Positions 25,641 to 34,444 of a stretch of DNA of 64,000 nucleotides are shown here, piece after piece; the stretch's first letter is position 1, and the number at the start of each line of letters is the position of its first letter. Origin of the DNA: Planctomycetota bacterium (GTDB lineage: Bacteria > Planctomycetota > Phycisphaerae > UBA1845); NCBI GenBank assembly GCA_029558835.1, contig JAKQDH010000096.1, positions 1 through 64,000 of the forward strand. The letters are read 5' to 3'. Both the position numbers and the translations under genes were made by a program. The notes beneath the pieces were generated by a model, which saw only the letters and a list, made by a program, of their open reading frames with translations, did not search any database and was not told the DNA's origin.

Positions 25641-27141
25641 CCGGCACCTCCATGGCGTAGTTGGGGGATTCCTTCATAATGGCCACGTCGTGCGGGTGCG
25701 ACTCGACCACACCGGCGGCCGTGATCCGGCAGAACATGACTTCCGTCCGCAACGCCTCGATCGTCTGCACCCCGCAATAGCCCATGCCCGACCGCACGCC
25801 GCCGACAAGCTGATACACGCAGTCGGACAGGGAGCCGCGATACGGCACGCGGCCCTCGATGCCCTCCGGCACCAGCTTGCCCGACGGCGTCCCCGAGCGT
25901 TGACCGTAGCGCTCCGCCGACCCCTTCACCATCGCCCCCAGGGAGCCCATACCGCGGTACTCCTTGAACCGCCGGCCCTTCCAGGTGACGACCTCGCCGG
26001 GAGCCTCATCCAATCCGGCGAACAGCGACCCGACCATCACGGTATGGGCCCCGGCCGCCAGGGCCTTCGTGACGTCGCCCGACCAGCGAATGCCGCCGTC
26101 GGCAATCACCGGCACGCCCGCCGGCGATGCCACCCGGCACACATCCATAATCGCGGTGAGCTGCGGGACACCCACACCGGATACCACGCGGGTGGTGCAG
26201 ATGCTCCCCGGGCCGATGCCGACCTTGATCGCATCCACGCCGGCGTCGATGAGGTCTCGCGCCCCCTCGGCCGTCGCGATATTGCCCGCGATGATGTCAA
26301 TATCGTGACGCCGCCGAATCTCCTGGACCGTCGCCAGCACATTCTCACTGTGCCCGTGGGCGGTGTCCACCACGATGACATCGACGTCACTGGCAATCAA
26401 CGCCTCGATCCGCTCGTGCTCGTGCACCCCCACGGCCGCCCCCACCCGCAACCGGCCGCGCTGGTCCTTGCAGCTTACCGGGTAGTCGCGGCTGCGCTCG
26501 ATGTCGCGCATCGTAATCAGGCCGGCCACCCGGTTGTTCTTGTCCACCAGGAGCAGCTTCTCGACCTTGGCACGGTTGAGAATCTCGGCCGCTTGGTCCA
26601 GACTCGTATCCGGTGGGCCGGTGACGAGGTTCCGCGAGGTCATCACATCCCCGACCTTCAGCTCCTGATCGTGCGGCGTCTCCCGGAACTTCAGGTCTCG
26701 ACGCGTGATGATCCCCACCAGCCGGTGCCCCTCGTCCACTACCGGGATGCCGGAGATGTTGTGCAGCGACATGATCTGTTTGGCCTGGGCGAGGGGCGCG
26801 TCAGGCCCCAGTGTGACGGGGTCCAGAATCACGCCGCTCTCCGAGCGCTTGACCTTGTGCACCTCGCGGCACTGGGCCTCGATCGAGAGGTTCTTGTGGA
26901 TGACCCCGATGCCACCCTCCTGTGCCAGGGCAATCGCCAGGCGCGACTCGGTAACCGAGTCCATGGGGGCGGAAACCAGGGGGACATTGAGCTCAATCCG
27001 CGCGGTGAGCAGCGTGCGGGTATCCACCTCGTCGGGCAGCGCGGCTGAACGCCGCGGCACCAGCAGCAGGTCGTCAAACGTGAACGCATCCTGGACGATT
27101 CTGGGTTCGGGGTAGTACGGAAGGGGACGCCGATGGGCCAT
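25633..27141 (-). CDS. guaB: Inosine-5'-monophosphate dehydrogenase
   Basis: Oxidises IMP to XMP with NAD, the committed step to GMP. 502 residues from ATG 27141 (AAAGG about nine bases upstream). The TIM-barrel starts with [12 protein letters not shown] and includes [12 protein letters not shown]. Two CBS domains lie at about 105-220. The NAD-site loop is VDTAHGHSE. The catalytic Cys315 is in [20 protein letters not shown]. The mobile flap holds RYGQ and ends in the conserved [10 protein letters not shown]-like [16 protein letters not shown]. Length is normal. It overlaps the next lipoprotein gene by 8 bases. Confidence 0.97.
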   Translation of the reverse strand: MAHRRPLPYYPEPRIVQDAFTFDDLLLVPRRSAALPDEVDTRTLLTARIELNVPLVSAPMDSVTESRLAIALAQEGGIGVIHKNLSIEAQCREVHKVKRSESGVILDPVTLGPDAPLAQAKQIMSLHNISGIPVVDEGHRLVGIITRRDLKFRETPHDQELKVGDVMTSRNLVTGPPDTSLDQAAEILNRAKVEKLLLVDKNNRVAGLITMRDIERSRDYPVSCKDQRGRLRVGAAVGVHEHERIEALIASDVDVIVVDTAHGHSENVLATVQEIRRRHDIDIIAGNIATAEGARDLIDAGVDAIKVGIGPGSICTTRVVSGVGVPQLTAIMDVCRVASPAGVPVIADGGIRWSGDVTKALAAGAHTVMVGSLFAGLDEAPGEVVTWKGRRFKEYRGMGSLGAMVKGSAERYGQRSGTPSGKLVPEGIEGRVPYRGSLSDCVYQLVGGVRSGMGYCGVQTIEALRTEVMFCRITAAGVVESHPHDVAIMKESPNYAMEVPDD

Positions 27142-27374
27142 GGGCAGCTACCTTTCGCGTGAGTAGTTGCCGACCTACCCTAACGCGCCCACCACCAGCG
27201 TCAAGGGGAGAACTTCGAGCCCCAATCCGGACCGGCCGTGGCACGCCGGGTCGGCTTCTCGGGCCGGACGGCAGGCATACCCACAGCAATCGCTCCGCGG
27301 GCGTTACCCCGCCTCCCCGCCCCGATGGCCGCGCCGGCTCCGGCCCGGAAGACAGGCAGGGTGTCGCCGACGAG

Positions 27375-28517
27375 CTACCGTGCGGGCCGAAACGGGTCGG
27401 CGTCGGCCGCACTGACGAAGGCGTCGAGGCCGGGGCACGCGGCCATCAGCCTGCGGGCCAGGCTGGGCAGCACCGGCCGCTCGCTCGCCCAGTGACCGAG
27501 GGCGATGGCGGTGCAACCCTGGCGATGGATCGTCAGGGCGTCGTGATGGCGAATCTCGCCGGTGACGATCACATCGTCGGCCGAGGTCGCCGCCCGCAGA
27601 GGCAGGCTGCCGGCTGAACCCACGGCCACGACGGCGCGCGTCACGATGTGGTCCGGGTCGCCGACCAGTTGCACGACCGTCGCTCCGGTGGCTCGGCGGA
27701 GTCGGCGGGCGAGTGCGCCCAACGACACCGGCTTCGGCAACGTCCCCATCCGCCCGATGCCGCGAACCAGGGCAGGTTTCAGCGGGTACACGTCGAACGC
27801 GGGCTCTTCATAGGGGTGAGCGCGGCGCAGGGCGGCCACCACCGCCGGCACGGCCGGCGCCGGCACCACCGTCTCCAGGCGGATTTCGTCCACGTATTCG
27901 AGCTTGCCCCGCTCCCCCACGGCCGGTTGCGTCGTCTCGTCGCCGAAGAACGTACCCTGCCCGGGCGTGCGGAAACTGCACCGGCTGTACGCGCCGATGT
28001 GCCCGGCGCCGGCCGCAAACATCGCGTCCGCCACCGCTTCAACGTGGACGGGCGGCACGAACACGATCAGCTTGCAGGCACGCTCGCCCTCGGGCTCCAC
28101 GTACTCCAGCGGCTCGGTCACGGTGAGGCCGCACAACTCCGCGAGCACGTCGTTGGTGCCCCCCTCGGCCGCGTCGAGCGCCGTGTGCGGAGCATACAGA
28201 GCGACCCCATGACGAATGCATCGCCACACCAGGGCTTCCATGCCGGCGCTCCGAGCACGCAACGCGATGATCGGTCGGAAGATCGGCGGATGATACGTGA
28301 CAATGAGTTGGCACCGACGACCCAGGGCTTCGTCCAGCACGACATCCGTCAGGTCAATGCAGCACAGAACGCGGTCCACCGTCGCCGTCGCATCGCCCGC
28401 GAGCAGGCCCACATTGTCCCAGCTCTGTGCCAGCGCCGGAGGGGCAAGGGCCTCCAACGCGGTGCAAACCTCCCCCAACACAAGTGCCCCCTGCTTGCGC
28501 TTCGCACGTTTACCCAT
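27375..28517 (-). CDS. Nif3-like dinuclear metal-centre protein
   Basis: 380 residues from ATG 28517 (MGKRAKRKQGALVLGEVCTA). Nif3/DUF34 signatures are all present: WDNVGLLAGD near the N-terminus, TYHPPIFRP, YAPHTALDAAEGGTNDVLAE, a middle PII-like insert (PFEYVEP-like region to HPYEEPAFDVYPL) and GEIRHHDALTIHRQGCTAIALGH at the metal site. The long form with the inserted domain is the usual bacterial type. Proposed roles (GTP cyclohydrolase 1 type 2, metal delivery) are unproven. Its ATG overlaps the stop of pabC (ATGGGTAA), so it is translationally coupled to folate-pathway genes, which fits a folate-related role as an inference. Confidence 0.92.
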   Translation of the reverse strand: MGKRAKRKQGALVLGEVCTALEALAPPALAQSWDNVGLLAGDATATVDRVLCCIDLTDVVLDEALGRRCQLIVTYHPPIFRPIIALRARSAGMEALVWRCIRHGVALYAPHTALDAAEGGTNDVLAELCGLTVTEPLEYVEPEGERACKLIVFVPPVHVEAVADAMFAAGAGHIGAYSRCSFRTPGQGTFFGDETTQPAVGERGKLEYVDEIRLETVVPAPAVPAVVAALRRAHPYEEPAFDVYPLKPALVRGIGRMGTLPKPVSLGALARRLRRATGATVVQLVGDPDHIVTRAVVAVGSAGSLPLRAATSADDVIVTGEIRHHDALTIHRQGCTAIALGHWASERPVLPSLARRLMAACPGLDAFVSAADADPFRPAR

Positions 28518-29379
28518 GCTGCGTGCACTCCTTCTCCACAAGTCGCTGAAAGGCCGTGCGCAGGCTTCGCGTCAAGGCTCCCACCTTACCGGCCTTGATG
28601 TCACGGCGCTCGACGGCCACCACCGGCATCGCCTGCATCATCACGTTGGTCAGGAACACTTCGTCCGCATCGAGGAGGTCATTGACGCTGAGTGGTTGTT
28701 CCTGAGTGGTTACGCCCTGCTCCCCCGCCAAAGCCAGCACCGCCGCCCGCGCAATCCCCGGCAGCACCGGTGTCTCTATGGGCGGCGTCCGCAGCACGCC
28801 CTCGCGCACCACGAACACGTTGCTGATCGAGCCTTCCGCCACGTGATTGAACTCCGTGAACCACAACGCCTCCTGGCAGCCCGCCTGCTGAGCCGCCCGC
28901 AGCGCAAGCAGTCGCGGTAGATAGCACGTCGTCTTGTGGCCGGCCGTCGGGTCGGTCGTGCACTGCCGATACGGCGAGATCAGCACGCGGACGCCGCGTT
29001 CGTAGAGTCGCTCCGCGGGTGGCGCAAGCGGCAGGGCCGTCGCCGCCACGGCCAGGCGCGGACCGTCTTCCCCTTCGTCTTCGCGCAGCGGCCCGGCCGA
29101 CACCGTGAGGCGGAGGCGTGCCATGGACAAGTCATTTTGCCGCAGAAGTTGTTCCAGCGCCGCTCGGCCGGGCAGGGCGTCCAGCGGGATGGGACTGAGC
29201 AGCTTCTCGGCCGAGCGCATGAGGCGAGCCAGATGGGCCTCCAGGCGAAACACCGTCCCGTGCTCCGCGCGCATGGTCTCAAACAGCCCCGCCCCGTGCA
29301 GCCAGCCGCCGTCGTCGATGTCGATGTGGGCCTGCGTCGCGGGCAGGAACTCACCGTTGAACCACACCGTTCGCGTCAC
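28510..29379 (-). CDS. pabC: Aminodeoxychorismate lyase / class IV aminotransferase
   Basis: 289 residues from GTG 29379, chosen because it overlaps the stop of pabB by four bases (GTGA). PLP fold type IV features: VWFNGEF at the start, GAGLFETMR, the Schiff-base Lys149 in AGHKTTCYLPRL, and EFNHVAEGSISNVFVV for PLP phosphate binding. As the second gene of a pabB-pabC pair it most likely removes pyruvate from 4-amino-4-deoxychorismate to give p-aminobenzoate. By sequence alone a D- or branched-chain aminotransferase is possible, but context favours PabC. Confidence 0.88.
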   Translation of the reverse strand: MTRTVWFNGEFLPATQAHIDIDDGGWLHGAGLFETMRAEHGTVFRLEAHLARLMRSAEKLLSPIPLDALPGRAALEQLLRQNDLSMARLRLTVSAGPLREDEGEDGPRLAVAATALPLAPPAERLYERGVRVLISPYRQCTTDPTAGHKTTCYLPRLLALRAAQQAGCQEALWFTEFNHVAEGSISNVFVVREGVLRTPPIETPVLPGIARAAVLALAGEQGVTTQEQPLSVNDLLDADEVFLTNVMMQAMPVVAVERRDIKAGKVGALTRSLRTAFQRLVEKECTQHG

Positions 29380-30857
29380 GCGGGCACCTCCGCTTGGGCC
29401 GACGCCGACCACGCCGGCACAACCTCCGCGCCGGGAGCCGTGCACCCTACTGCCTCGAACATCCCCCGCGCCTTCGCCAATACCTCCTCATACTCGCGCT
29501 GCGGCGTGCTCTCGGCCACGATCGCCCCGCCGGCGTGGATGTCAACCGCGGAGTCCACCTGCACGATGGTGCGGATCGCCACGTTCAGACACAGCGCACC
29601 GTCCAAGCCAATGTAGCCGAGCGCGCCGCAATAGGGGCCTCGCGCGGTCGGCTCCAATTCGTCGATGATCTGCAGCGCGCGGATCTTCGGCGCGCCGGTG
29701 ATCGAGCCGCCGGGAAACGTGGCCGCGAGCAGGTCGAGCCAATGTGTGCCCGGGCGCAGGCGTCCTTCGATCGTCGCGACGCGATGAAACACGGTCGCCC
29801 ACTCCTCGATGCAGCCCGGATCCAGTACCCGCACGGTCCCGAACTCGCACACGCGCCCCAGATCGTTGCGGAGCAAGTCGACGATCATGTTCAACTCGGC
29901 GCGCTCCTTCTCACTGGTGGCCAGTTCTTTTCGCCGCCGCGCATCCGCATCCGCGCCACCGCTGCGGGGACGCGTGCCCTTGATAGGTCGGGTGACCACG
30001 CGGTCCCCGGACACGTGGAGAAACAATTCCGGCGAAGACGACAGCACCGCCCGGCGACCCCCCTGCCACAGGAGCAGCCCGCCGTACGTGGCGGGATTCG
30101 TTTGTCGCAGGCGCCGGTAGATGGTCAACGGCGTCTCGGTCGTGTGGGCTCGAAAACGCTGTGTCAGGTTCACCTGGTAGATGTCACCCGCGCGAATGTA
30201 CTCCAGAGCCCGACCAACGGCCGCCGCATACGCCTCAGCGCTAAGGTTCGGCCTTACACCCACCCGCCCGACCGGTCGTGCGACAGGCCCGTCCTCGTAT
30301 CCCTGCGCTTCCCGCAGCCGTTGCCGCACGTCCGCCAGGCGCCGCCCGACGGCCGGTCGATCCGGCCCGCGCGTTCCCGCCCAATCGACGGCCACCGCGT
30401 ACCATTGCCCCGCGACGTGGTCGTACACGCCGGCCGCATCGCACAGCCCGAATCTCAGCAAAGGGACATCCGCCTCCCACCGCGCCGTTGACCGCAGCCG
30501 CTCAAAGCCCAGCCCGGCTTCGTAGCCGAGGTAGCCGACCCACCCCCCGGCAAAACCCGACCAGCCGCGCGGAGCCACGGCATCCGGCAGCCGCTGGGAG
30601 CGTTCCGCAAACGCTGCTATGGGGCACTCGACGACGCCGGGGAATGCGTCCGGCGGGTGTGATGCCCCGCCGTCCCGGCTCGCCTGCCACACTTCTACCG
30701 GCTCGGCACAGAAGACCGAGAACCTGCCGTAACTCTTGTCCAGGCATGAGCTTTCGAGTATCGCCGCGTCTCCGCCCCGAGCGAAACTCACAACCGCGGC
30801 GGCAGGAGCGCACGCGACGCTCAGCGGCTCTACGACTACCCGCGCAGTGTCCGTCAT
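29376..30857 (-). CDS. pabB: Aminodeoxychorismate synthase component I
   Basis: 493 residues from ATG 30857 (an ATG 12 bases upstream is possible). Chorismate-binding enzyme fold; it makes 4-amino-4-deoxychorismate for folate. The diagnostic residue is Lys293 in TRPIKGTRPR; PabB has this lysine nucleophile where TrpE has alanine. Other motifs: IRAGDIYQVNLTQRF, SSSPELFLHV, NMIVDLLRNDLGRVC, TFPGGSITGAPKIRALQIID and YCGALGYIGLDG. It lacks a fused amidotransferase and no pabA is seen nearby, so the glutaminase partner must be elsewhere. It overlaps pabC by 4 bases. Confidence 0.95.
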   Translation of the reverse strand: MTDTARVVVEPLSVACAPAAAVVSFARGGDAAILESSCLDKSYGRFSVFCAEPVEVWQASRDGGASHPPDAFPGVVECPIAAFAERSQRLPDAVAPRGWSGFAGGWVGYLGYEAGLGFERLRSTARWEADVPLLRFGLCDAAGVYDHVAGQWYAVAVDWAGTRGPDRPAVGRRLADVRQRLREAQGYEDGPVARPVGRVGVRPNLSAEAYAAAVGRALEYIRAGDIYQVNLTQRFRAHTTETPLTIYRRLRQTNPATYGGLLLWQGGRRAVLSSSPELFLHVSGDRVVTRPIKGTRPRSGGADADARRRKELATSEKERAELNMIVDLLRNDLGRVCEFGTVRVLDPGCIEEWATVFHRVATIEGRLRPGTHWLDLLAATFPGGSITGAPKIRALQIIDELEPTARGPYCGALGYIGLDGALCLNVAIRTIVQVDSAVDIHAGGAIVAESTPQREYEEVLAKARGMFEAVGCTAPGAEVVPAWSASAQAEVPA

Positions 30858-31210
30858 GGCCGGGCCCATCCACGAAATGGGGCACAGTATAGCCCGGACT
30901 CCCCGCGGCGACAGCGTGGCCAAGCCCCGGCGGGGTGGACCACGGGCGTGCCGGGAACTCGCCGAAGCCCGCACCTTTCCGGTGTTCGCAGTGCGGGGGG
31001 AAGGTGGATAGCGCCCACGCCCACTGGCGACCACGCTTACATTGACAGAACACCCCGGTGGGGCTACGCTCCCGACGATTGGTCCGAGCGAGCGGGCAAC
31101 GTGGCGCGGCCCCTGCCAGGTGCGTGGGCTATGTCCGTCGTTTCGGTGGTCTGGCGGTGGTGTTCGGCCCAGAGGCACATCAGATGTCGGGCAGCAAGGT
31201 TGAGCACAAG
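30858..31210. other. Divergent intergenic region
   Basis: 353 bases between pabB and the SH3b gene, where both promoters must lie. No repeat family member and no convincing operator is seen. The plus-strand frame is open from about 31058, but the residues before 31211 are not signal-peptide-like. Confidence 0.4.
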
Positions 31211-32602
31211 ATGGTTCACAACAAGGCAATGACAAGTCCGTGGCGGGTGGTCGGCGTGAGGGCGTGCTTAGCGATCTTAGCGGTCGGGGTCATCGCGGGC
31301 GTGGCGTGGGGGCAGACACCCTCCGCCACTGAACCGGTACCCTCGGCGGGCGCCGCGACAAGCCCAACGGCGGCCGAACCCGACGTGCCGCCCACGACAC
31401 CGGGGACCGCAACGGTGGCGTCCACCGAGGAACCGGTGTCGGAGCGCTGGACCACGACGAAGGACGGCGAGATCGTCGCCAACGAGGTGTACATCCGGAG
31501 CGGTCCCAGCGCCAATCACTACCCCGTGATGAAGCTTCAGGCTGGCAACCGCGTGACGATCGTCGGGCGGACCGGCGAATGGTATGAGATCTATGCGCCG
31601 GACGGCGCCGAGAGCCTGATCACCGAAACGTACGTGGACACGGTGGACAACAAGACGGGCATCGTCAACGGCGACAACGTGCGCGTGCGGGCGGCCTCCG
31701 TGCTGCCGGAGTGGAGCAAGGACCGCTCGAAAGTGCAGGTGCAGCTCTCTCGCGGGGCCGAGGTCGTCATCTTGGGGACCACGCCCGACGGGTTCCTGCG
31801 GATCAAGCCGCCGACCGGCGTCACTCTGTGGGTGCATCAGGACCTGGTGGCCGAGGTGGGGCCCGGCGGTCAGCGCGAGGTGAAGCCCATGAGCGCCACG
31901 CTGGTTCCCGGCGACGCGCAGGAACTTCCGCCCATCGACCGAGCGGCCATGGGCATGGCCGACACGCTGACCACGGCCGACGAGTTGATGAACGCGACGG
32001 AGGAACGTCGCACGTTGAAGCAGCTCGACGCGGGGGTGAAGGAGGAGATGAAGAAGCCGGTGCTGGAGCGGCAGTATCAGCCGTGGATCGACCGCTACCA
32101 GCCGATCACCCAGCAGGAGCAGGACGAGTTCGCCCGCGCCTACGCCCAGAAACGCGTTCAGCAGATCGAGTATCTGAAGGAGGCGGCCGAGTCGGCGAAG
32201 CGGATGCAGCATCTGGTGGAGGTGGTGCAGGGCAGCCGGCAGGTGATGATGGACGAGCGGGCGACGTTGCCGCGGGTGGTCCCGCCGGTCCCCGGGGGCT
32301 TTGACGCCCAGGGAGAGATCCGCGTGTCGGCCGCCTATCCGCCCGGTACGACTCCGCGACGCTACCGCCTGGTCGAGCCCGGCAAACCGCCCGGAAAGAC
32401 CATCGGTTACATCGAGATACCGCCGTCGGTGACGTTCTCGCCGGAGGATTACATCGGGCGCTACGTCGGTGTCCGAGCCTCCGAGATTCGCCCGCTGCGC
32501 GGCGGCAGCGTGGATATCATCCCGATCTACGTGGTGAGCGAACTGGTGCCCCTCCAGCAGCCGACGCCGCAGACCGGCAAGGAGGAGGCAAAGCCGCAAT
32601 AG
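31211..32602 (+). CDS. Exported SH3b-domain protein
   Basis: 463 residues from ATG 31211 (AGG ten bases upstream; ATG 31229 is an alternative). The signal peptide ends near GVAWGQ, followed by a Thr/Pro/Ala-rich linker. Two bacterial SH3 domains follow: the first with EVYIRSGPSANHYPVMKL and VGRTGEWYEIYAP, the second with GDNVRVRAASVLPEWSKD and GFLRIKPPTGVTLWVHQDLV. A helical charged region (about 245-345) and a C-terminal SH3-like segment ending SVDIIPIYVVSELVPL complete the protein. SH3b domains usually bind peptidoglycan or peptides, so an envelope role is inferred. It is followed by a hairpin and a small lipoprotein gene. Confidence 0.85.
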   Translation: MVHNKAMTSPWRVVGVRACLAILAVGVIAGVAWGQTPSATEPVPSAGAATSPTAAEPDVPPTTPGTATVASTEEPVSERWTTTKDGEIVANEVYIRSGPSANHYPVMKLQAGNRVTIVGRTGEWYEIYAPDGAESLITETYVDTVDNKTGIVNGDNVRVRAASVLPEWSKDRSKVQVQLSRGAEVVILGTTPDGFLRIKPPTGVTLWVHQDLVAEVGPGGQREVKPMSATLVPGDAQELPPIDRAAMGMADTLTTADELMNATEERRTLKQLDAGVKEEMKKPVLERQYQPWIDRYQPITQQEQDEFARAYAQKRVQQIEYLKEAAESAKRMQHLVEVVQGSRQVMMDERATLPRVVPPVPGGFDAQGEIRVSAAYPPGTTPRRYRLVEPGKPPGKTIGYIEIPPSVTFSPEDYIGRYVGVRASEIRPLRGGSVDIIPIYVVSELVPLQQPTPQTGKEEAKPQ

Positions 32603-32610
32603 ACGACTCC

Positions 32611-32645
32611 GGGCCGCGGCTGTCCAACGGACACCGCCGCGGCCC
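32611..32645 (+). terminator. GC-rich hairpin between SH3b gene and small lipoprotein gene
   Basis: GGGCCGCGG (32611-32619) pairs perfectly with CCGCGGCCC (32637-32645), and an inner GTCC/GGAC extends the structure. There is no T-run, so it may act as a partial terminator or RNA-stability element rather than a full terminator. It ends 13 bases before the RBS of the next gene. Confidence 0.55.
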
Positions 32646-32668
32646 GCGAACCACTCAAGGAGAGCACA

Positions 32669-32836
32669 ATGACGGCGCGCCTCTGGAAGAACGCGAGGAG
32701 ACTGTGGCCGGTGCTGGCGGCGGGCGTGCTGCTGCAAGCGGGGGGTTGCGCGGCGAACGAACTGCTGGCGGGACTGGCGACCGCGATGGCCAGCTCGGTC
32801 TTGCAGCAGTTTGTGTTCACCGCCTTCGGGCTCTGA
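32669..32836 (+). CDS. 55-residue lipoprotein
   Basis: A short gene with a strong RBS (AAGGAG, six bases before ATG 32669). The protein begins MTARLWKNARRLWPVLAAGV and has a lipobox LLQAGGC at residues 21-27, so only about 29 residues remain after processing. The mature peptide is an amphipathic/hydrophobic stretch ending LQQFVFTAFGL. Similar tiny lipoproteins with a C-terminal FGL/FGF motif are, to my knowledge, common in planctomycetes but uncharacterised. It is probably co-transcribed with the SH3b gene through the hairpin at 32611. Confidence 0.75.
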   Translation: MTARLWKNARRLWPVLAAGVLLQAGGCAANELLAGLATAMASSVLQQFVFTAFGL

Positions 32837-32880
32837 CGCCGCCCGCCCTATCCCCTTTTCGCCGCGGGAAGCTGAAGGTG

Positions 32881-33023
32881 TACCTCGGTACTTGTTTGGC
32901 ATGGGTGCCATGCCCTCACCCGCCGCAGGCGGGGGTGGGCCTGTACCGCGGCTGCAGAGGCATGCTTACCCGCGACCGCGGGAAAGCATGGCACCCACAA
33001 CGCCGAAGAGGCTGAACACGTAC
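32881..33023 (+). repeat. Long palindromic repeat, copy D
   Basis: ATGGGTGCCATGCCCTCACC, CGCAGGCGGGGGTGGGC, AGAGGCATGCTTACCCGCGA, CCGCGGGAAAGCATGGCACC, ending CTGAACACGTAC. The inner hairpin is shortened (one CGCGGT unit missing) compared with copy C. It forms the first part of the 357-base gap before gpsA. Confidence 0.9.
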
Positions 33024-33056
33024 GTTCCGCGCGGTGGGGAAGCCCGCCCTCGGAAC

Positions 33057-33088
33057 GGGTGGCAGGGCCAAGCGCAGCGCCGCCATGC
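33057..33088 (+). repeat. [10 protein letters not shown] stem repeat, intergenic copy before gpsA
   Basis: GGTGGCAGGGCCAAGCGCAG then CGCCGCCATGCA; the T of the left arm (CATGG) is lost. It follows long repeat D by 34 bases. A further GC-rich palindromic stretch (GCCTTCGGCCGGGGGC, about 33139) follows before the gpsA start. Confidence 0.85.
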
Positions 33089-33193
33089 ATCCCCGTAGTC
33101 GAGTGGCAGGCAGGCACGAGTGCCCTCGGCACGCAGGCGCCTTCGGCCGGGGGCCTGCCCCGCGATTGGGCGCGCGTATGTAAGTGACGCATC

Positions 33194-34198
33194 ATGGCAC
33201 ACGGGCTCTCACACGCCACGATCATCGGGGATGGAGCGATGGGGACCGTGTGTGCCCTGCTGCTGGCGGAGCACGGTACGCCGGCGACGCTCTGGGGCGC
33301 ATTTCCCGAACAGATCGCGGAACTGGCACGCGACCGCGAGAACCGGCGGTTCCTGCCGGGGTACCCGCTGCCGCCTGACCTGACGGTCACCAGCGCCGCG
33401 GACGCGGCCTTCGCCGATACGGAATTGGCCATCTCGGCCGTGCCGTGCCAGTACCTGCGTTCCGTGTGGACGCGGCTGGCACCGCATGTCCCCGCCAACG
33501 TGCCCGTCGTCAGCGTCACCAAGGGCATCGAGGTGGAGACGCTGCTGCGTCCCAGCGAGGTCATCCAGGCCTGCGCCCGCGTCGGCCCGATCGTCTGCCT
33601 GTCGGGTCCGTGCATCGGGCCGGAGGTGGCCGCCCGCAAGCCCGCCGGCGTGGTCGTCGCCTGCGCGGATCAGGCAGTGGCGCGCCGGGTGCAGGAGGCC
33701 ATGAGCACCCGGTATTTCCGCGTGTACACCAGCACGGACGTCGTCGGCCTGGAACTCGCGGGGGCCGTCAAGAACGTCATCGCCCTGGCGGCCGGCATCT
33801 GCGACGGCATCGAGGCAGGCTGCAACGCGAAGGCGGCCCTGCTCACCCGCGGGCTCGTGGAGATCGCCCGGCTGGGGGTGGCGATGGGTGCCCAGGTGGA
33901 GACGTTCCGCGGGCTGGCCGGCATCGGCGACCTGGTCACCACGTGCATCTCCCCGATCAGCCGCAACCGCAGTGCGGGCGAGAAGATCGGCCGGGGCATG
34001 TCCTGCGCCGAGGTCGTCGAGTCCACGCGTTCGGTCATCGAGGGCATCGCCACCACGCGGAGCGTTCTGGCGCTCGCTCAGAAGCACAACGTCGAAATGC
34101 CCATCACCCGCGGGGTGGCATCGGTGCTCTTCGAGGGCTGCCGCCCCCAGGACGCTATCGACCGCCTGATGACCCGCCCGCTGCGCAGCGAGTCATAG
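33194..34198 (+). CDS. gpsA: Glycerol-3-phosphate dehydrogenase [NAD(P)+]
   Basis: Reduces dihydroxyacetone phosphate to sn-glycerol-3-phosphate for phospholipid synthesis. 334 residues. The N-terminal nucleotide-binding motif is IIGDGAMGTVCALLLAEHG (GxGxxG). Substrate and catalytic motifs are ISAVPCQYLRSV, VVSVTKGIEVETLL, LSGPCIGPEVAARKPAGVVV, ELAGAVKNVIALAAGICDGI (catalytic Lys) and FRGLAGIGDLVTTC with SRNRSAGEKIGRG. Length is normal. A second ATG precedes the motif region only by a few residues, so the start is secure. It stands alone between repeat-filled gaps. Confidence 0.97.
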   Translation: MAHGLSHATIIGDGAMGTVCALLLAEHGTPATLWGAFPEQIAELARDRENRRFLPGYPLPPDLTVTSAADAAFADTELAISAVPCQYLRSVWTRLAPHVPANVPVVSVTKGIEVETLLRPSEVIQACARVGPIVCLSGPCIGPEVAARKPAGVVVACADQAVARRVQEAMSTRYFRVYTSTDVVGLELAGAVKNVIALAAGICDGIEAGCNAKAALLTRGLVEIARLGVAMGAQVETFRGLAGIGDLVTTCISPISRNRSAGEKIGRGMSCAEVVESTRSVIEGIATTRSVLALAQKHNVEMPITRGVASVLFEGCRPQDAIDRLMTRPLRSES

Positions 34199-34214
34199 CC
34201 GGCGCGGAAGCTGT

Positions 34215-34241
34215 CCGCAGATTACTCAGATTGCTCAGATT
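34215..34241 (+). repeat. CAGATT 9-base-period repeat, left copy
   Basis: CCGCAGATTACTCAGATTGC then TCAGATT: three CAGATT words nine bases apart. The complementary arrangement occurs at 37323-37349, so inverted copies flank the 13-repeat protein gene. Confidence 0.75.
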
Positions 34242-34317
34242 TCAGGATCGACTCCGGGTGTGATGTCTGTGCGACGGGCTTGCGCGCGAGCCGAGCGTCC
34301 GGATGACCGGTCTCACC

Positions 34318-34392
34318 ACTGAGGCACGGGGAGCACGGAGACGACAGAGACACACCCCCATTCCTCTCCGTGGCCTCCGTGCCCCCGTGGTG
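34318..34392 (+). repeat. CTCCGTG inverted repeat
   Basis: CACTGAGGCACGGGGAGCAC and CGGAG pair with CTCCGTGGCCTCCGTGCCCC and CGTGGTG across a 30-base centre. Related CACGGAGGC...ACGGAGAAGA words occur on the far side of the next gene near 37068-37098 and 37255-37270. Confidence 0.65.
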
Positions 34393-34444
34393 CTTATCGC
34401 CGACGCACGATGCCTGCACGGGCCGCACGTAGAACACGCAAGCA

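Noticed and set aside
25426-27048. Plus-strand open frame of 540 residues opposite guaB
   Set aside because: Antisense shadow rich in His/Arg/Gln; guaB on the other strand has all catalytic motifs.
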